From assembly GCA_964035575.1 (NCBI GenBank), contig OZ037902.1, forward strand, positions 124,001 to 188,000: a stretch of DNA of 64,000 bases. Direction: 5' to 3'. This DNA comes from Rhynchopus sp. YZ270_cl-10 (taxonomy: Eukaryota; Euglenozoa; Diplonemea; Diplonemida; Diplonemidae). A program made the translations under genes and the position numbers. The notes under the pieces were generated by a model that worked only from the letters and a program-made list of their open reading frames with translations, ran no database searches and was not told where the DNA came from. This document shows positions 53,542-63,400 of this stretch, in pieces. The first letter of the stretch is position 1; every line of letters begins with the position of its first letter.

Positions 53542-55016
53542 TACAAGTGAAAATGATATTTTTGCTGGGATCCTTCACAAACGAGACGTAAAATAGAGTG
53601 ATTTTATGAACAAAATGTGGGTACCTGTAAGTGAGAGTGTGAATGAGAGTAGGGGAACATGTGAACATCAATCAAAAGCAGGGAAGGGGTTACTTTTTTT
53701 GATATATGCCTCCTATGACTGGTACTAATTACAAGATGTCACCACTCATCTCGCCTGTAGGGGGGGGGCAGGTGTATAGAGCATCACAGAAGGGGGGTTT
53801 TTTTTTTTGCACTCATGATCATGGTTTGTTCTGTTGCACATTGATGTTAATCTTGACTTCTTGTGGCGTCTGAGTTGGGGGACTGTTGTTCTGTGTCAAC
53901 AGCTGTGACATCGCAACTTGACCGGCCTGTGTGACTTCGGTGTACCTTTGTGGCATTGCCTGACTGACCCACCCATAGTGGCGTTGCATCTGTACAATAG
54001 ATGCTCCTGCCTCAGCGGCTTGAGTCGCAGAAGACCTGCGGAAGCTGTGCCCAGTGTACGAACCGTCCAGCGCAAGCACCCTCGCGACTTCTGCAGGTAT
54101 GCCGTACATTTTGTTGATGCCAAGAGGTTGCACACGAAAGGTCCCAGTAGTAGTTCTGTCAGCTGTCGTCTTAGTTCCAGTGATGAAGAAGCGACCCTCC
54201 TGTGAAACTGGTGAGCGCCGGTTCAGGTACTCCTCCACCACACAAAAGTAGATGCTGTCTCTTGGTACCACAAACCTCCCACGCTCCATGTCGGCCTTTT
54301 TCACCTTAGCACAGTGCTGGTACGTGAAGAGGTATCCCACTGGTGATTCCTGATAATTTGTCATCTCAAGCATCAGTGCTTCTGTGCATCTCATTCCCGA
54401 CAGAAAACACACCGCGACGTAAGCCTTGCGGACACACCAGTAGCAGTCGCTCAACTCGCTCATCTTGAGAAACATCTCCACTTCTCCCTTCGAAAACGTC
54501 TTGCTCTTCTTCGTCGATTCGTCACTTCCCCAGGTCTTCAGCAACAGCCCGATGCGGTGGTACTCCTTTAGTGAAAAGTCGAACTCCGTCTTGAACATAA
54601 AGTTGAGCTTAGAGTAGCACGACCATAATGAGCTGGCTTTGTAGCTGCGTTCTTCGCGCAGGTGTGTCAAGTAAGAGACCACATGTTCTTCTCTTGGCTG
54701 CTTCCGCCCCGTGATTTTATTGTGTTGTAAAAACTTATTCCACTCCGTTTTGTATGCAGTGCTTGACTTCAACCCTGCCAGAAGCTCGGTCTCATACAGA
54801 TCCTCCATAGCCTCCTTCTTCTTGGTCCTTGGCATGATTTGTAGGGTGGAGTGTGTGGTTTTGTGACTGACAGAAAACAGTGAAACTTTTTTTCACGCCA
54901 GTGAAACTTTTTTTCACGCCTCCAGCGAAATTACTAAGAGCAAGCGTGAAAAAAAGCTCACTTTATTTCACGCCCCGTTTGTGAAGGATCCCAGCAAAAA
55001 GTCATTTTCACATGTG
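53542..55016. mobile_element. Inverted-repeat unit carrying tyrosine recombinase
   Basis: GCTGGGATCCTTCACAAACG (53564-53583) is matched perfectly and inverted at 54976-54995. Similarity continues on both sides for about 70 bp in total (GTGAAAATGA outside, CGT(A/G)AAATA(G/A)AGTGA inside). Only the recombinase gene lies between. No target duplication is obvious. Most Cryptons lack inverted repeats, so this arrangement is unusual. Confidence 0.75.
53819..54835 (-). CDS. Tyrosine recombinase, Crypton-like
   Basis: This intact 338-residue protein from MPRTKKKEAM catalyses DNA strand exchange through a 3'-phosphotyrosine. The N-terminal part (about 25-100, TAYKTEWNKFLQHNK ... SYKASSLWSCYSKLNFMF) is the SAM-like DNA-binding domain usual in this superfamily. 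The catalytic set is complete by eye: Arg149 (SGMRCTEAL), a Lys in the strand around 177-180, His263-x-x-Arg266 (GHSFRRSSAT), His286 or Trp289 (RHYGWVS) and Tyr298 (RYTEV). The overall form resembles eukaryotic Crypton or DIRS-type recombinases more than phage integrases. No reverse transcriptase is nearby, so Crypton-like is the better label. The C-terminal 30 residues are Gln/Asn/Pro-rich. It may still be active, given the lack of breaks. Confidence 0.88.
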   Translation of the reverse strand: MPRTKKKEAMEDLYETELLAGLKSSTAYKTEWNKFLQHNKITGRKQPREEHVVSYLTHLREERSYKASSLWSCYSKLNFMFKTEFDFSLKEYHRIGLLLKTWGSDESTKKSKTFSKGEVEMFLKMSELSDCYWCVRKAYVAVCFLSGMRCTEALMLEMTNYQESPVGYLFTYQHCAKVKKADMERGRFVVPRDSIYFCVVEEYLNRRSPVSQEGRFFITGTKTTADRTTTGTFRVQPLGINKMYGIPAEVARVLALDGSYTGHSFRRSSATQAAEAGASIVQMQRHYGWVSQAMPQRYTEVTQAGQVAMSQLLTQNNSPPTQTPQEVKININVQQNKP

Positions 55017-55149
55017 ATATAAAACCCGTAAAAAACCCCGAATTCCAAGCCCGAAAAGTGCGATTTTCGTAACTGTTTAGCGTCAGGTCTGGGTTGAACC
55101 ACGGGAGTACCATGGGGAACTGGGTTGCTGACCGCACCATCCAGGCTGT

Positions 55150-55320
55150 ACCTCAATTTTTTTTTGCCTGCGGCGCCATTTTCCCTTTTTTGCTCCGCAA
55201 AAAAGGGTTAGGTGTGTGACTATGTGCTGTAAAAAAGATAGATTTTTACACTGTACTCTAATTTTTTTTCGCCTGCGGCGCCATTTGTTTGATTTTTTTT
55301 TGCTCCGCAAAAATCCCTAT
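55150..55320. repeat. GCCTGCGGCGCCA module, copy 3
   Basis: This copy is in the same orientation as copies 1 and 2. The flanking GGCTGTACCTCAATTTTTTT and GCGTACCGTG blocks are shared with copy 2 only, so copies 2 and 3 are a duplication within this hAT element. Confidence 0.75.
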
Positions 55321-55610
55321 GTTCCCAATGTCCCTGGTCAGCAGTGCTGAGAAATTTTGGGCACAAAAACAAGCTGACCCCCCAATCTTCCAACGACAGT
55401 GACATTTATGTCAACAATTTTTAGAAATGTTGCGTACCGTGGCTTCGCTTGGGTGTCATGCCTGCCATGACTGCCGTTTATTTTGTAAATGTACTGAGGT
55501 TACTGATAATTCGTGTACCACGTGTGCCTGGTGCAAATATCAATGAAGTGCCGAACTCCGAGAAATTCTCACATTCCGCCGGAGGCCCCCAACTTGAGCT
55601 AAGGTGGGGA

Positions 55611-55635
55611 CCCGGGCGCGCGAAGCGCGCCCGGG
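55611..55635. repeat. 25-bp perfect hairpin, GAA loop
   Basis: Two 11-base GC-only arms (CCCGGGCGCGC and its inverse) flank GAA. With the closing C-G pair this is a GCGAAGC mini-hairpin apex, known from DNA structural studies to be extremely stable. Confidence 0.9.
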
Positions 55636-55724
55636 CTCGCCACACCTATACAAAAACCCGCAAAACCGCAAAATCTCACCTATTTTCAGAGTTAGGTGAG
55701 ATGCTGGGAAACACTGACAACCAA

Positions 55725-56155
55725 AAAAAAAAAAAAGAGAAAAAAAGGTTGAAATGATGAATATGCCCTTATCTCATATCTCTTTCTCTTAAGAAAAGCT
55801 TCATCGCAGACACACAACGAGGGTTTTTTTTTAAAAAAAAAAGAGTAGTTGAAACATGCTAAAACGCATCTCAGTCGAGCTCATGCAAAGGGTGGGACGT
55901 GGGGGGGGGAAAAAAAAAGAGGGGAAACAAGAATGACAGTGGGAGAGGTAACACTATTGTGGCAGGCACTACTGTGCGACACGTTTCAAGTGTCCCCTCC
56001 CGTATCGCCCCTCTCCCTCTTCACATTTGTTTTTTCTTCAGTCAGATCGAGAAAAAATCTCAAAAAACAAAATCATGAATGAAATGGAAAGGTGAACTTC
56101 ATTGTCTTGACCTTTGCCGTAATTATTTTTTTTTTTGAAAAATTGGCAATGTGAC
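55725..56155. other. Spacer with H8 repeat
   Basis: It contains H8 at 55843-55900 and A/T runs between the hAT element and the foldback element. No gene. Confidence 0.6.
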
Positions 56156-56161
56156 GCCTGT

Positions 56162-57077
56162 CATACTTGGACCGCCCGAAATATATTTCGGGCATTTCGG
56201 GCGATTTCGGGCGAATTAGGGGCGGATTTCGGGCGATTTTGTGCGCCCGAAGTCGCCCGAAAACGCCCGAAATCGCCCGAAATGCAGATTTCGGGCGAAT
56301 TCGGGCGCTTTTTCCGTAGTGAAAACCGACTAGGTAGAGTTCTACTCATTTTCGCAAAAACTTTTTATATTTGGAAAGATTTGATGCCAAATCTGTCAAG
56401 AGTCGAAAACTTTTGTACACCTGAGTGCACTTTGGAGGCCCGTGAGAATCACCACCAAATTACGGGTTTTCTGACTATCATTTGCTTATTCCCACCCAAA
56501 ACACACTATGAACCGGGTTTTCACTATTTTTTCGTATTTCAGGGTGAATTTTTGTGAATTTTCGGGTCACAGGGTGGTTATGACCCATTCTCGGGGTGTT
56601 TCGGGCCTGTAGTTGCTCAGGAGATGCCCAAAAACGTGAAAAATCGCCTTTTTACGTTTTTAGTAGTATTTTAGTGTAAATTGTTAGGGAAATCGGTTTT
56701 ATACGTGGCTGCTAACAGAGCTGCACTCATATAGGTTGGGTTCTACTAGGAATTTTTGCTCAATTTTTTTTTCTTTGAACAAATTTTGTGCCAATCTTTC
56801 AAATAAAGCGTTAGATTTTTACACTGATAGCATGCTTCCCAGCACACATAAGATACTGGTTGTGCGCCCGAATTCGCCCGAATCTGCCCGAAATCGCCCG
56901 AATTCGCCCGAAATGTGCCCGAATTCGCCCGAAATGCGCCCGAATTCGCCCGAATTACGTATAAATTCCCTTTAAAACGCCCGAAATATATTTCGGGCAC
57001 ATTTCGGGCGCTCGGGATCCGCGCCCGAAAAATCCGCCCGAATTCGCCCGAAATATATTTCGGGCGGTCCAAGTATG
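56162..57077. mobile_element. CATAC foldback element, TSD GCCTGT
   Basis: CATACTTGGACCGCCCGAAA (continuing TATATTTCGGGC) is perfectly inverted at the right end. GCCTGT flanks both sides (56156-56161 and 57078-57083). The next bases on both arms are 10-11 bp units of CGCCCGAATT or CGCCCGAAAT (56200-56320 and 56870-57060). The middle, 56330-56860, has no convincing gene. Confidence 0.9.
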
Positions 57078-57083
57078 GCCTGT

Positions 57084-58161
57084 GTGAACTCCGCGCAATT
57101 TTTTTTTACCCCGTCGTCGAACTTTTTATGTTATGACAGGGTGTGTGTGGAGGGGTAGAGAGCATGGGGACGGGTGAGAGACACTGACCCAGAGAGGGAA
57201 ACTATTTGGAGGGGGAAAAAAAGGGGGGTTTTTTAAAAAAGATGAACCTAATCTCTGGTGTTTGGCATCTAACAAAAATAACAAAAAAAAAAAAAAAAAA
57301 AAAAATGATGTTGAAAAAGCAGTCCGCTCACCAAGAGCACCAACGGTGCCCGTACCCTGATGCTGAGTAAAAGAGACACCAGTCGGATCGCAAGACCCGG
57401 CAGAATCCCTATTACTCGTCTAGTAGGGGGAAGGACACCATTAGCATAGTGGTGCTCATCCTAGTAGGGTGTCCCACCTGATGTTGACCCATGTTTGCCG
57501 GTATTTGCCAGATGTTTAACATCGGTAAACACCGGCAAACATATCGGAGGGCAAGTGTCCTGATCGCTGAATGAAAAGGATCGGCCAAAAAATCATAAAA
57601 AGAATCGAAAGAATAAAAACCTGAAGACACATGATGAATGCGCACACAAGAGCACATGGCACACATTCTTTCGAAGTGGAGGTTTGATTGAATACGCGGG
57701 TTTGCGGGTACACACATCTTCTTGTTGCCACACTTGCACAAAGAGCGAGGTTGATAGTGCAAACGCCTCTGGGCGTTTGCACTATCAACCTCGCTCTTGA
57801 AGGCAACACTCCGTGGGGGTTTTTTTTAACCCGGAGTTGCACAAGAAGATCGCATACACTTTCAATGACACCAGCACAGTGCCTGCTCAAAAGGGCTGGT
57901 GTTTTCAGGCTTTGAAAAAAAAGACAAAATAAGGTATGCTGTACCGTTTTTTTCCCAAGTACTTTAGAGGTACTTGTGTGTCAGTTTCCAAGGTAATTCG
58001 TAGTAATCAAATCCAGGCCAGACTTACAAAGGATGGCCACTAACTATGCCCCTGCCTCTGTCAAATGCCAAGCCGTGTGTATGTGGTATGACGACGTTTT
58101 GTCTGAGATTCCAACTTTCGTTGCGCTGAGGGGTAAAACGGTACAGTGTGGTAAAGATTTA
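57084..58161. other. Intergenic with inverted H4 dimer
   Basis: It holds H2 (57241-57270), an H1-like unit (57633-57660) and the H4 palindrome (57743-57799). No gene is supported. Confidence 0.55.
57743..57799. repeat. Perfect inverted dimer of H4
   Basis: AGAGCGAGGTTGATAGTGCA then AACGCC is followed, after TCTG, by its exact inverse. The H4 core, elsewhere a single weak hairpin, is here doubled head to head into a 26-bp perfect stem. Confidence 0.9.
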
Positions 58162-58225
58162 AAGATTAGGCTGATTGACGTCGGGCTGGTTTGCCCATTT
58201 TGTCACTTTTTACCACCGATTTAAA

Positions 58226-58567
58226 CGGATCACCACCGATCGCGATCGATCACCGTCGATCAGCACCGATCACCACCGACCACCACCGCTCACCCACCGA
58301 TTGCACCGACCACATCGATTTACGCACCGATCACCACCGATCAGTACCGATCACCGTCGATCACCATCGATCACCACCGACCACCCACCGATCACCATCG
58401 ATCACTACCGATCACCGTCGATCACCACCGATCACCATCGATCACCACCGATCACCATCGATCACCATCGATCACCACCGATCACCGTCGATCACCGTCG
58501 ATCACCACCGATCACCACCGATCACCACCGATCACCATCGATCACCGTCGATCACCACCGAACACTG
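58226..58567. repeat. GATCACCACC 10-bp array, left
   Basis: About 34 degenerate units (GATCACCACC, GATCACCATC, GATCACCGTC). It is open on the plus strand as a D-H-H-R-S-P repeat, which follows from the unit and is not a gene. Confidence 0.92.
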
Positions 58568-59023
58568 GTAAAGTTTCTTGGTCAGTTTTTGGGTATAACC
58601 GTGTATATGACGTAATTTTAGGTGGTCAGAAGTGGAGACTGACCCCCATGTCCAGGTCATAGAAATGCCCTTTGAGGCCATTGCCGAAGGAATATGGTAC
58701 TTTTGATCACCGCAGATTATGTACTGACCAAAAAATCCATACAAAACCCAAAAAAAACACCAAAATCATGTAAAAACTGACTCATGCATTTTAGGTCAAA
58801 AATACTCATTTCTCAGCGCAAGTTGACCCCATCAGAGCACCCACAGATTCCTGAGAGCCAAAATCAATTTCCCCCCTACCCGATTTTTTGCGGGCAAAAA
58901 TTGGCGGAAAAATATTTTGGGACAAACTCCTGGTTCAACCGATTCACAACTGGTTCACAAATCTGACCTGTACCTCGAGGTCATTTTGACTTCGATTTTT
59001 TTCTCAGGCTCTAACATATGGGG

Positions 59024-59326
59024 TACTGTACTGTACTGTACTGTACTGTACTGTACTGTACTGTACTGTACTGTACTGTACTGTACTGTACTGTACTGTA
59101 CTGTACTGTACTGTACTGTACTGTACTGTACTGTACTGTACTGTACTGTACTGTACTGTACTGTACTGTACTGTACTGTACTGTACTGTACTGTACTGTA
59201 CTGTACTGTACTGTACTGTACTGTACTGTACTGTACTGTACTGTACTGTACTGTACTGTACTGTACTGTACTGTACTGTACTGTACTGTACTGTACTGTA
59301 CTGTACTGTACTGTACTGTACTGTAC
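59024..59326. repeat. CTGTA satellite, about 60 copies
   Basis: This is a perfect 5-bp array, the complement of the TACAG array at 34011-34215. It is followed by a 9-bp TACTGTGTA array at 59340-59410. Confidence 0.97.
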
Positions 59327-59829
59327 TCCCAATCCCCCGTGTATACTGTGTACACTGTGTACACTGTGTACACTGTGTACACTGTGTATACTGTGTATAC
59401 TGTGTATACTGAGGAAATTGACCAAAAACGAACTTGTCCATTTCGGCAAATTGGCCCCACCACTGGCCGGACGGATTCCGGAAATGCAAATGCCGGCATT
59501 TAAAAGCTCACCAAGGAAAAAAAAAACAATTTTTTCCCAACACCTCTTCCCCCCCTTATCGGCATGACAACTGGTAGAAACACGGGGAATCGGTTAAGGC
59601 GCTACACCAAAAAATCACGAAAATTTTTTTCAAGGAGATTCACGTACATAACTAAATTTGGCCCAAAGTGTCAAAAGTGGGCCTCCAATGTCGCATTGGC
59701 CTCATTTCATGGCGATACTGGCCATGTGTGATGGTTATCTCACTTTTTGAAATTTTCATCACATACAAACCTAACACCTGAGAGACAAGCTCGTGAGTGC
59801 TCTATACGGTAATAGCTACCCATTTCTAG

Positions 59830-60335
59830 CGATTACCACCGATCAGCACCGCTCACACACCGATCACCACCGATTACCATCGATCACCACCGATCACCAC
59901 CGATCACCATCGATCACCATCGATCACCATCGATCACCATCGATCACCACCGATCACCGTCGATCACCACCGACCACCACCGACCACGCACCGATCACCA
60001 CCGATCACCAGCGATCACCGGCGATCACCACCGATCACCACCGATCACCGTCGATCACCATCGATCACCACCGATCACCGTCGATCACCATCGATCACCA
60101 CCGATCACCACCGATCACCACCGATCACCGTCGATCACCATCGATCACCACCGATCACCACCGATCACCGTCGATCACCACCGATCACCACCGATCACCA
60201 CCGATCACCACCGATCACCGTCGATCACCATCGATCACCACCGATCACCACCGATCACCACCGATCACCGTCGATCACCATCGATCACCACCGATCACCA
60301 CCGATCACCGTCGATCACCACCGATCACCACCGGC
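59830..60335. repeat. GATCACCACC 10-bp array, right
   Basis: About 50 units of the same kind as the left array, with a 30-bp higher-order pattern (CACC, CGTC, CATC variants in recurring order). Confidence 0.92.
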
Positions 60336-60412
60336 CAAGCCCGGCGTCAATCAGCCTAAAGATGATGAAAAATGAACAAAAAATGAAACCAAAAGATGTA
60401 TAAAAATTAAAA

Positions 60413-63400
60413 GAGAAAAGTTCGATTTCGGCCTCGAAAATTACCGTGACACCGATTTGTCACGGAATTTTGTCACGGAATTTTTTTGAAAGATTCGATT
60501 TCGTGACAAAAAAAAATCGATTTCGTGACAAACCAATTTTTTCATTGACACACAAAATTCGATTTCGTGACAAACCGATTTTTTCATTGACAAAAAAAAA
60601 TTCGATTTCGTGACAAATCCAAAAATTCAGTGACAAAAAAATGTCAATGAAAAAATGGATTTTGTCAAGGAAACCGAACTTTTTGTCACGGAAAAAGTCG
60701 TGACAGAAATGGATTTTGTCAAGGAAACCAAACTTTTTGTCACGGAAAAAGTCGTGACAGGGCACTGGGTACTGGGTACACTGGACACAAGGATAAAAGT
60801 TGTGAAAGAGCAACCACAGCTCCACATGACAAACACAAAAGTGTCCAGTCACGTGGGGCATGCATGCACTGAGGAGATAATGATCCAACAATTTACAAGA
60901 AAGATTACTTAACCTACTGCTGGAAATTGCCAGGTCGTAGTAACACACAAAGTGTGCCTCCGTTCGGGAAGACCGGATATTCTAGAGACCAAAAAGGCCT
61001 CAAGAATATCTTCCGGTAGTCAAGGTATAACCGAATGAACGGCCCAAGACCCCCGTGGAGAAGTTAAATGTGTAATGCTATCAGGTAGAAACTGCGAACA
61101 CTGTCTTACCCTCCTCAATGCATGGTGGAAGATGTCTTTACAACAAATATCCTGTACCCAGGTACCAGGTTCCCAGACCCACGTAGTACCACGTCGCAGT
61201 ACTACGCAAAATTTACCACCAGACCCTGTCTTCGTGCACCTTAAGTACAACGCCGCAGACAGGCCAAACATGCGTTGGACTCAGAGGAATGCCTGCTGTG
61301 CAGTGTATCAAAACATGAGAACCAACTCCCAGCAACAAGGGGCGCCTTTTGGCGGGCGTTGTTGAGGGTGTTTGGGGTGCAAAGTTTTCCACAATTTTGA
61401 TGCGCGGGTACAGAAGTGTTATCTTGTTCTTTCATCTCTAGGAAATGTAAATGTCAATCGCGTTTAACTACCACTAGGGCTTGTTCAGTGAACCCACGAG
61501 GGGTCGAAGGGGGTTGGTTATCCCGTATCTATCAAAGGTTGTGTCGACCAGGCGAAACCACTATGTTACGCTGTACGTTGTTAAATCCGAAGAAATAACA
61601 CTTTAGCAGCCGCAGGAAGTTTGCTAAAAAGAGTGCCTCACGCTACACAAACCACCACCCGCGATTGACTTAGATGTTATAACAAAGAGAATTCAGAACA
61701 AAACAACACCCTGCCCCATACACACTAAATTGTCATGCTTCGAGAGCATGCCTGGGCCAAAATTACTATGACGAAAAGGCAACAAGACCACCCACAAGGA
61801 GTGTGAATTGTGCACTGGTTTTCTGGGGGAACAAACAATATTTTCTTGTGTCTAGTCCTCCGGAAGCAGAGGACAGACTTTCCGGAAGGTTTCCAAAGTC
61901 GAATTTCTTGCACTAGCTATGCTCCCTGGTTAATGGCTATAGCAGTGACTGACAAAGTGTTCCCACCCCCCTTTTAGGGGGTGCAACCGTAGTAGAAATC
62001 CTTAAGGAATTAGTGTAACAAACCCATTTTTTTGAAATTTAGGTCAAAAATCCCACTAAAAAGGGCGTACCTGGCCGCAAATCCGCCTGGGGACCAGCAA
62101 AATATCCCAGTAAAATACCGGACGATCACCACAGGAGCTTTCCTACCCAAAAAAAATGCATTTTTTCTGAAAAAATCACGAAAAACATGTAACAAAAATG
62201 TAACACGTCTTGGCCGAAATGCAACACTTTCGAAAATACTCTCCCGAGCCCCCAGAAAACCCTCCAAACACCAGAAAACCACCCCATTCGCCCTCCTGTG
62301 GGGTCCCAGGGTGGAATTATGTGGTTTTTGCGACTTTTAGGGGTCCAGGTTGGGTCTCCAAGAGGTGTTTCGTCGGGTGCAACGCTAAAAATCACCTATA
62401 CATTAGTAGTTTCCAGACTTGTTCCGTACCCGAGAACCCAAAAAACTCCACCCAAAGGTCCACAGAGGTCACAAAAACCCCCAGGAGTTACCCTCCCCAC
62501 CCCAGGAGGGGTGGAAAATCATATTTGCGACCACTTTTTGGTCGATTTTGGTGCCTGCAGGTCAAAAACCCCTCTTGCAACACTTTTGCAACACTTTCTC
62601 CTCCCGGCCAAAATGTGGTTTTTATGTATAAAAAAAATTCAAAATTTTCAGCAAAGACATAAAGAAAAATGGACTTTTGGACCCAAAACCCCCTGGAAAT
62701 CACTCTGTGCACACATATGACTGGAAAAATCCACTTTTCCTCTTGTTTTGGACTATTTTAAATTTTTGAATTTTTTGATAAATCGCCCTGTATCAAATCC
62801 CCTCAGAAAAGGGGGAAATTGGGTGAAAATGCGACAAAAAGTGTCAAAAAATCGGGGGGGAAAGTGCCAGAAAGTGCCAAAAAGGCACCAAAAAGTAAGG
62901 AATAGTCCACCAAATGTGTTTCCTGGGGTGATTTTGTGTTCTCGACTGATTTTTTTTACACTTTTTATGATTTTTTCGGGTGTGTTACAGAAAAAACGGC
63001 CTCATCGCACCCCCTACACCCCCCTTTCCACCACCATAATAACCGAACTCTGCTTATCAAACCACAATCTGAATCTGCTTCCGTCGCATGCGCTGGTGGA
63101 TTCGATCTGTTTTGGTGTGTGTAATGGAATGTATGGGTGAGGGTTGGGGTATTAGGTATAGAAACTTGCGCACCCATTAATTTTTTACCGAATGAAAATG
63201 AAATCTGCAATGAGTGTCTGCTGCATATCATTTAGTGGGGCTGGCCTCTGGCCAGAGGCGTGCAAGCCTGACCGTGTTCGCGATATACTAAGTCTTGCAT
63301 AATCATAAAGTTATCATACCTTGTGTCTTCAGTCTCTGCCCTTAGGTTTCTAGACAGCTCAAGAATGGCCTCTTTTGTGTTTGTCAAGTGGCTGTCTGGT

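Larger units (their letters stand above)
50461..55716. mobile_element. 5.3-kb hAT element, TSD ACAACCAA
   Basis: The tips are CAGTGTTTCCCA at 50461-50472 and its exact inverse at 55705-55716. The identical 8-bp flanks ACAACCAA lie at 50453-50460 and 55717-55724. GTGAGA/TCTCAC blocks lie just inside both ends. It contains a decayed hAT transposase C-terminus (52544-53054), an inverted-repeat element (50750-51860), an inverted-repeat unit with an intact tyrosine recombinase gene (53542-55016), two large palindromes, and two copies of the GCCTGCGGCGCCA module (52065-52230, 55150-55320). The perfect duplication and tips suggest fairly recent movement, even though the hAT transposase seen here is broken. 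Confidence 0.88.
58167..60358. mobile_element. Foldback element, TSD AAGAT
   Basis: The ends are TAGGCTGATTGACGTCGGGC and, inverted on the right, TAGGCTGATTGACGCCGGGC. AAGAT lies on both sides (58162-58166 and 60359-60363). Both arms contain degenerate 10-bp arrays of GATCACCACC (58226-58567 and 59830-60335) in the same orientation. The middle holds the CTGTA array (59024-59326), a short 9-bp array (59340-59410) and the 85-bp module shared with 31962-32046. Together with 27862 and 31523 it defines one family. Confidence 0.85.

Noticed and set aside
58175-60359. D-H-H-R-S-P repeat proteins and YCTVL repeat proteins
   Set aside because: They come from the 10-bp GATCACCACC arrays and the 5-bp CTGTA array in a bounded element. 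No start context or non-repeat domain is present.
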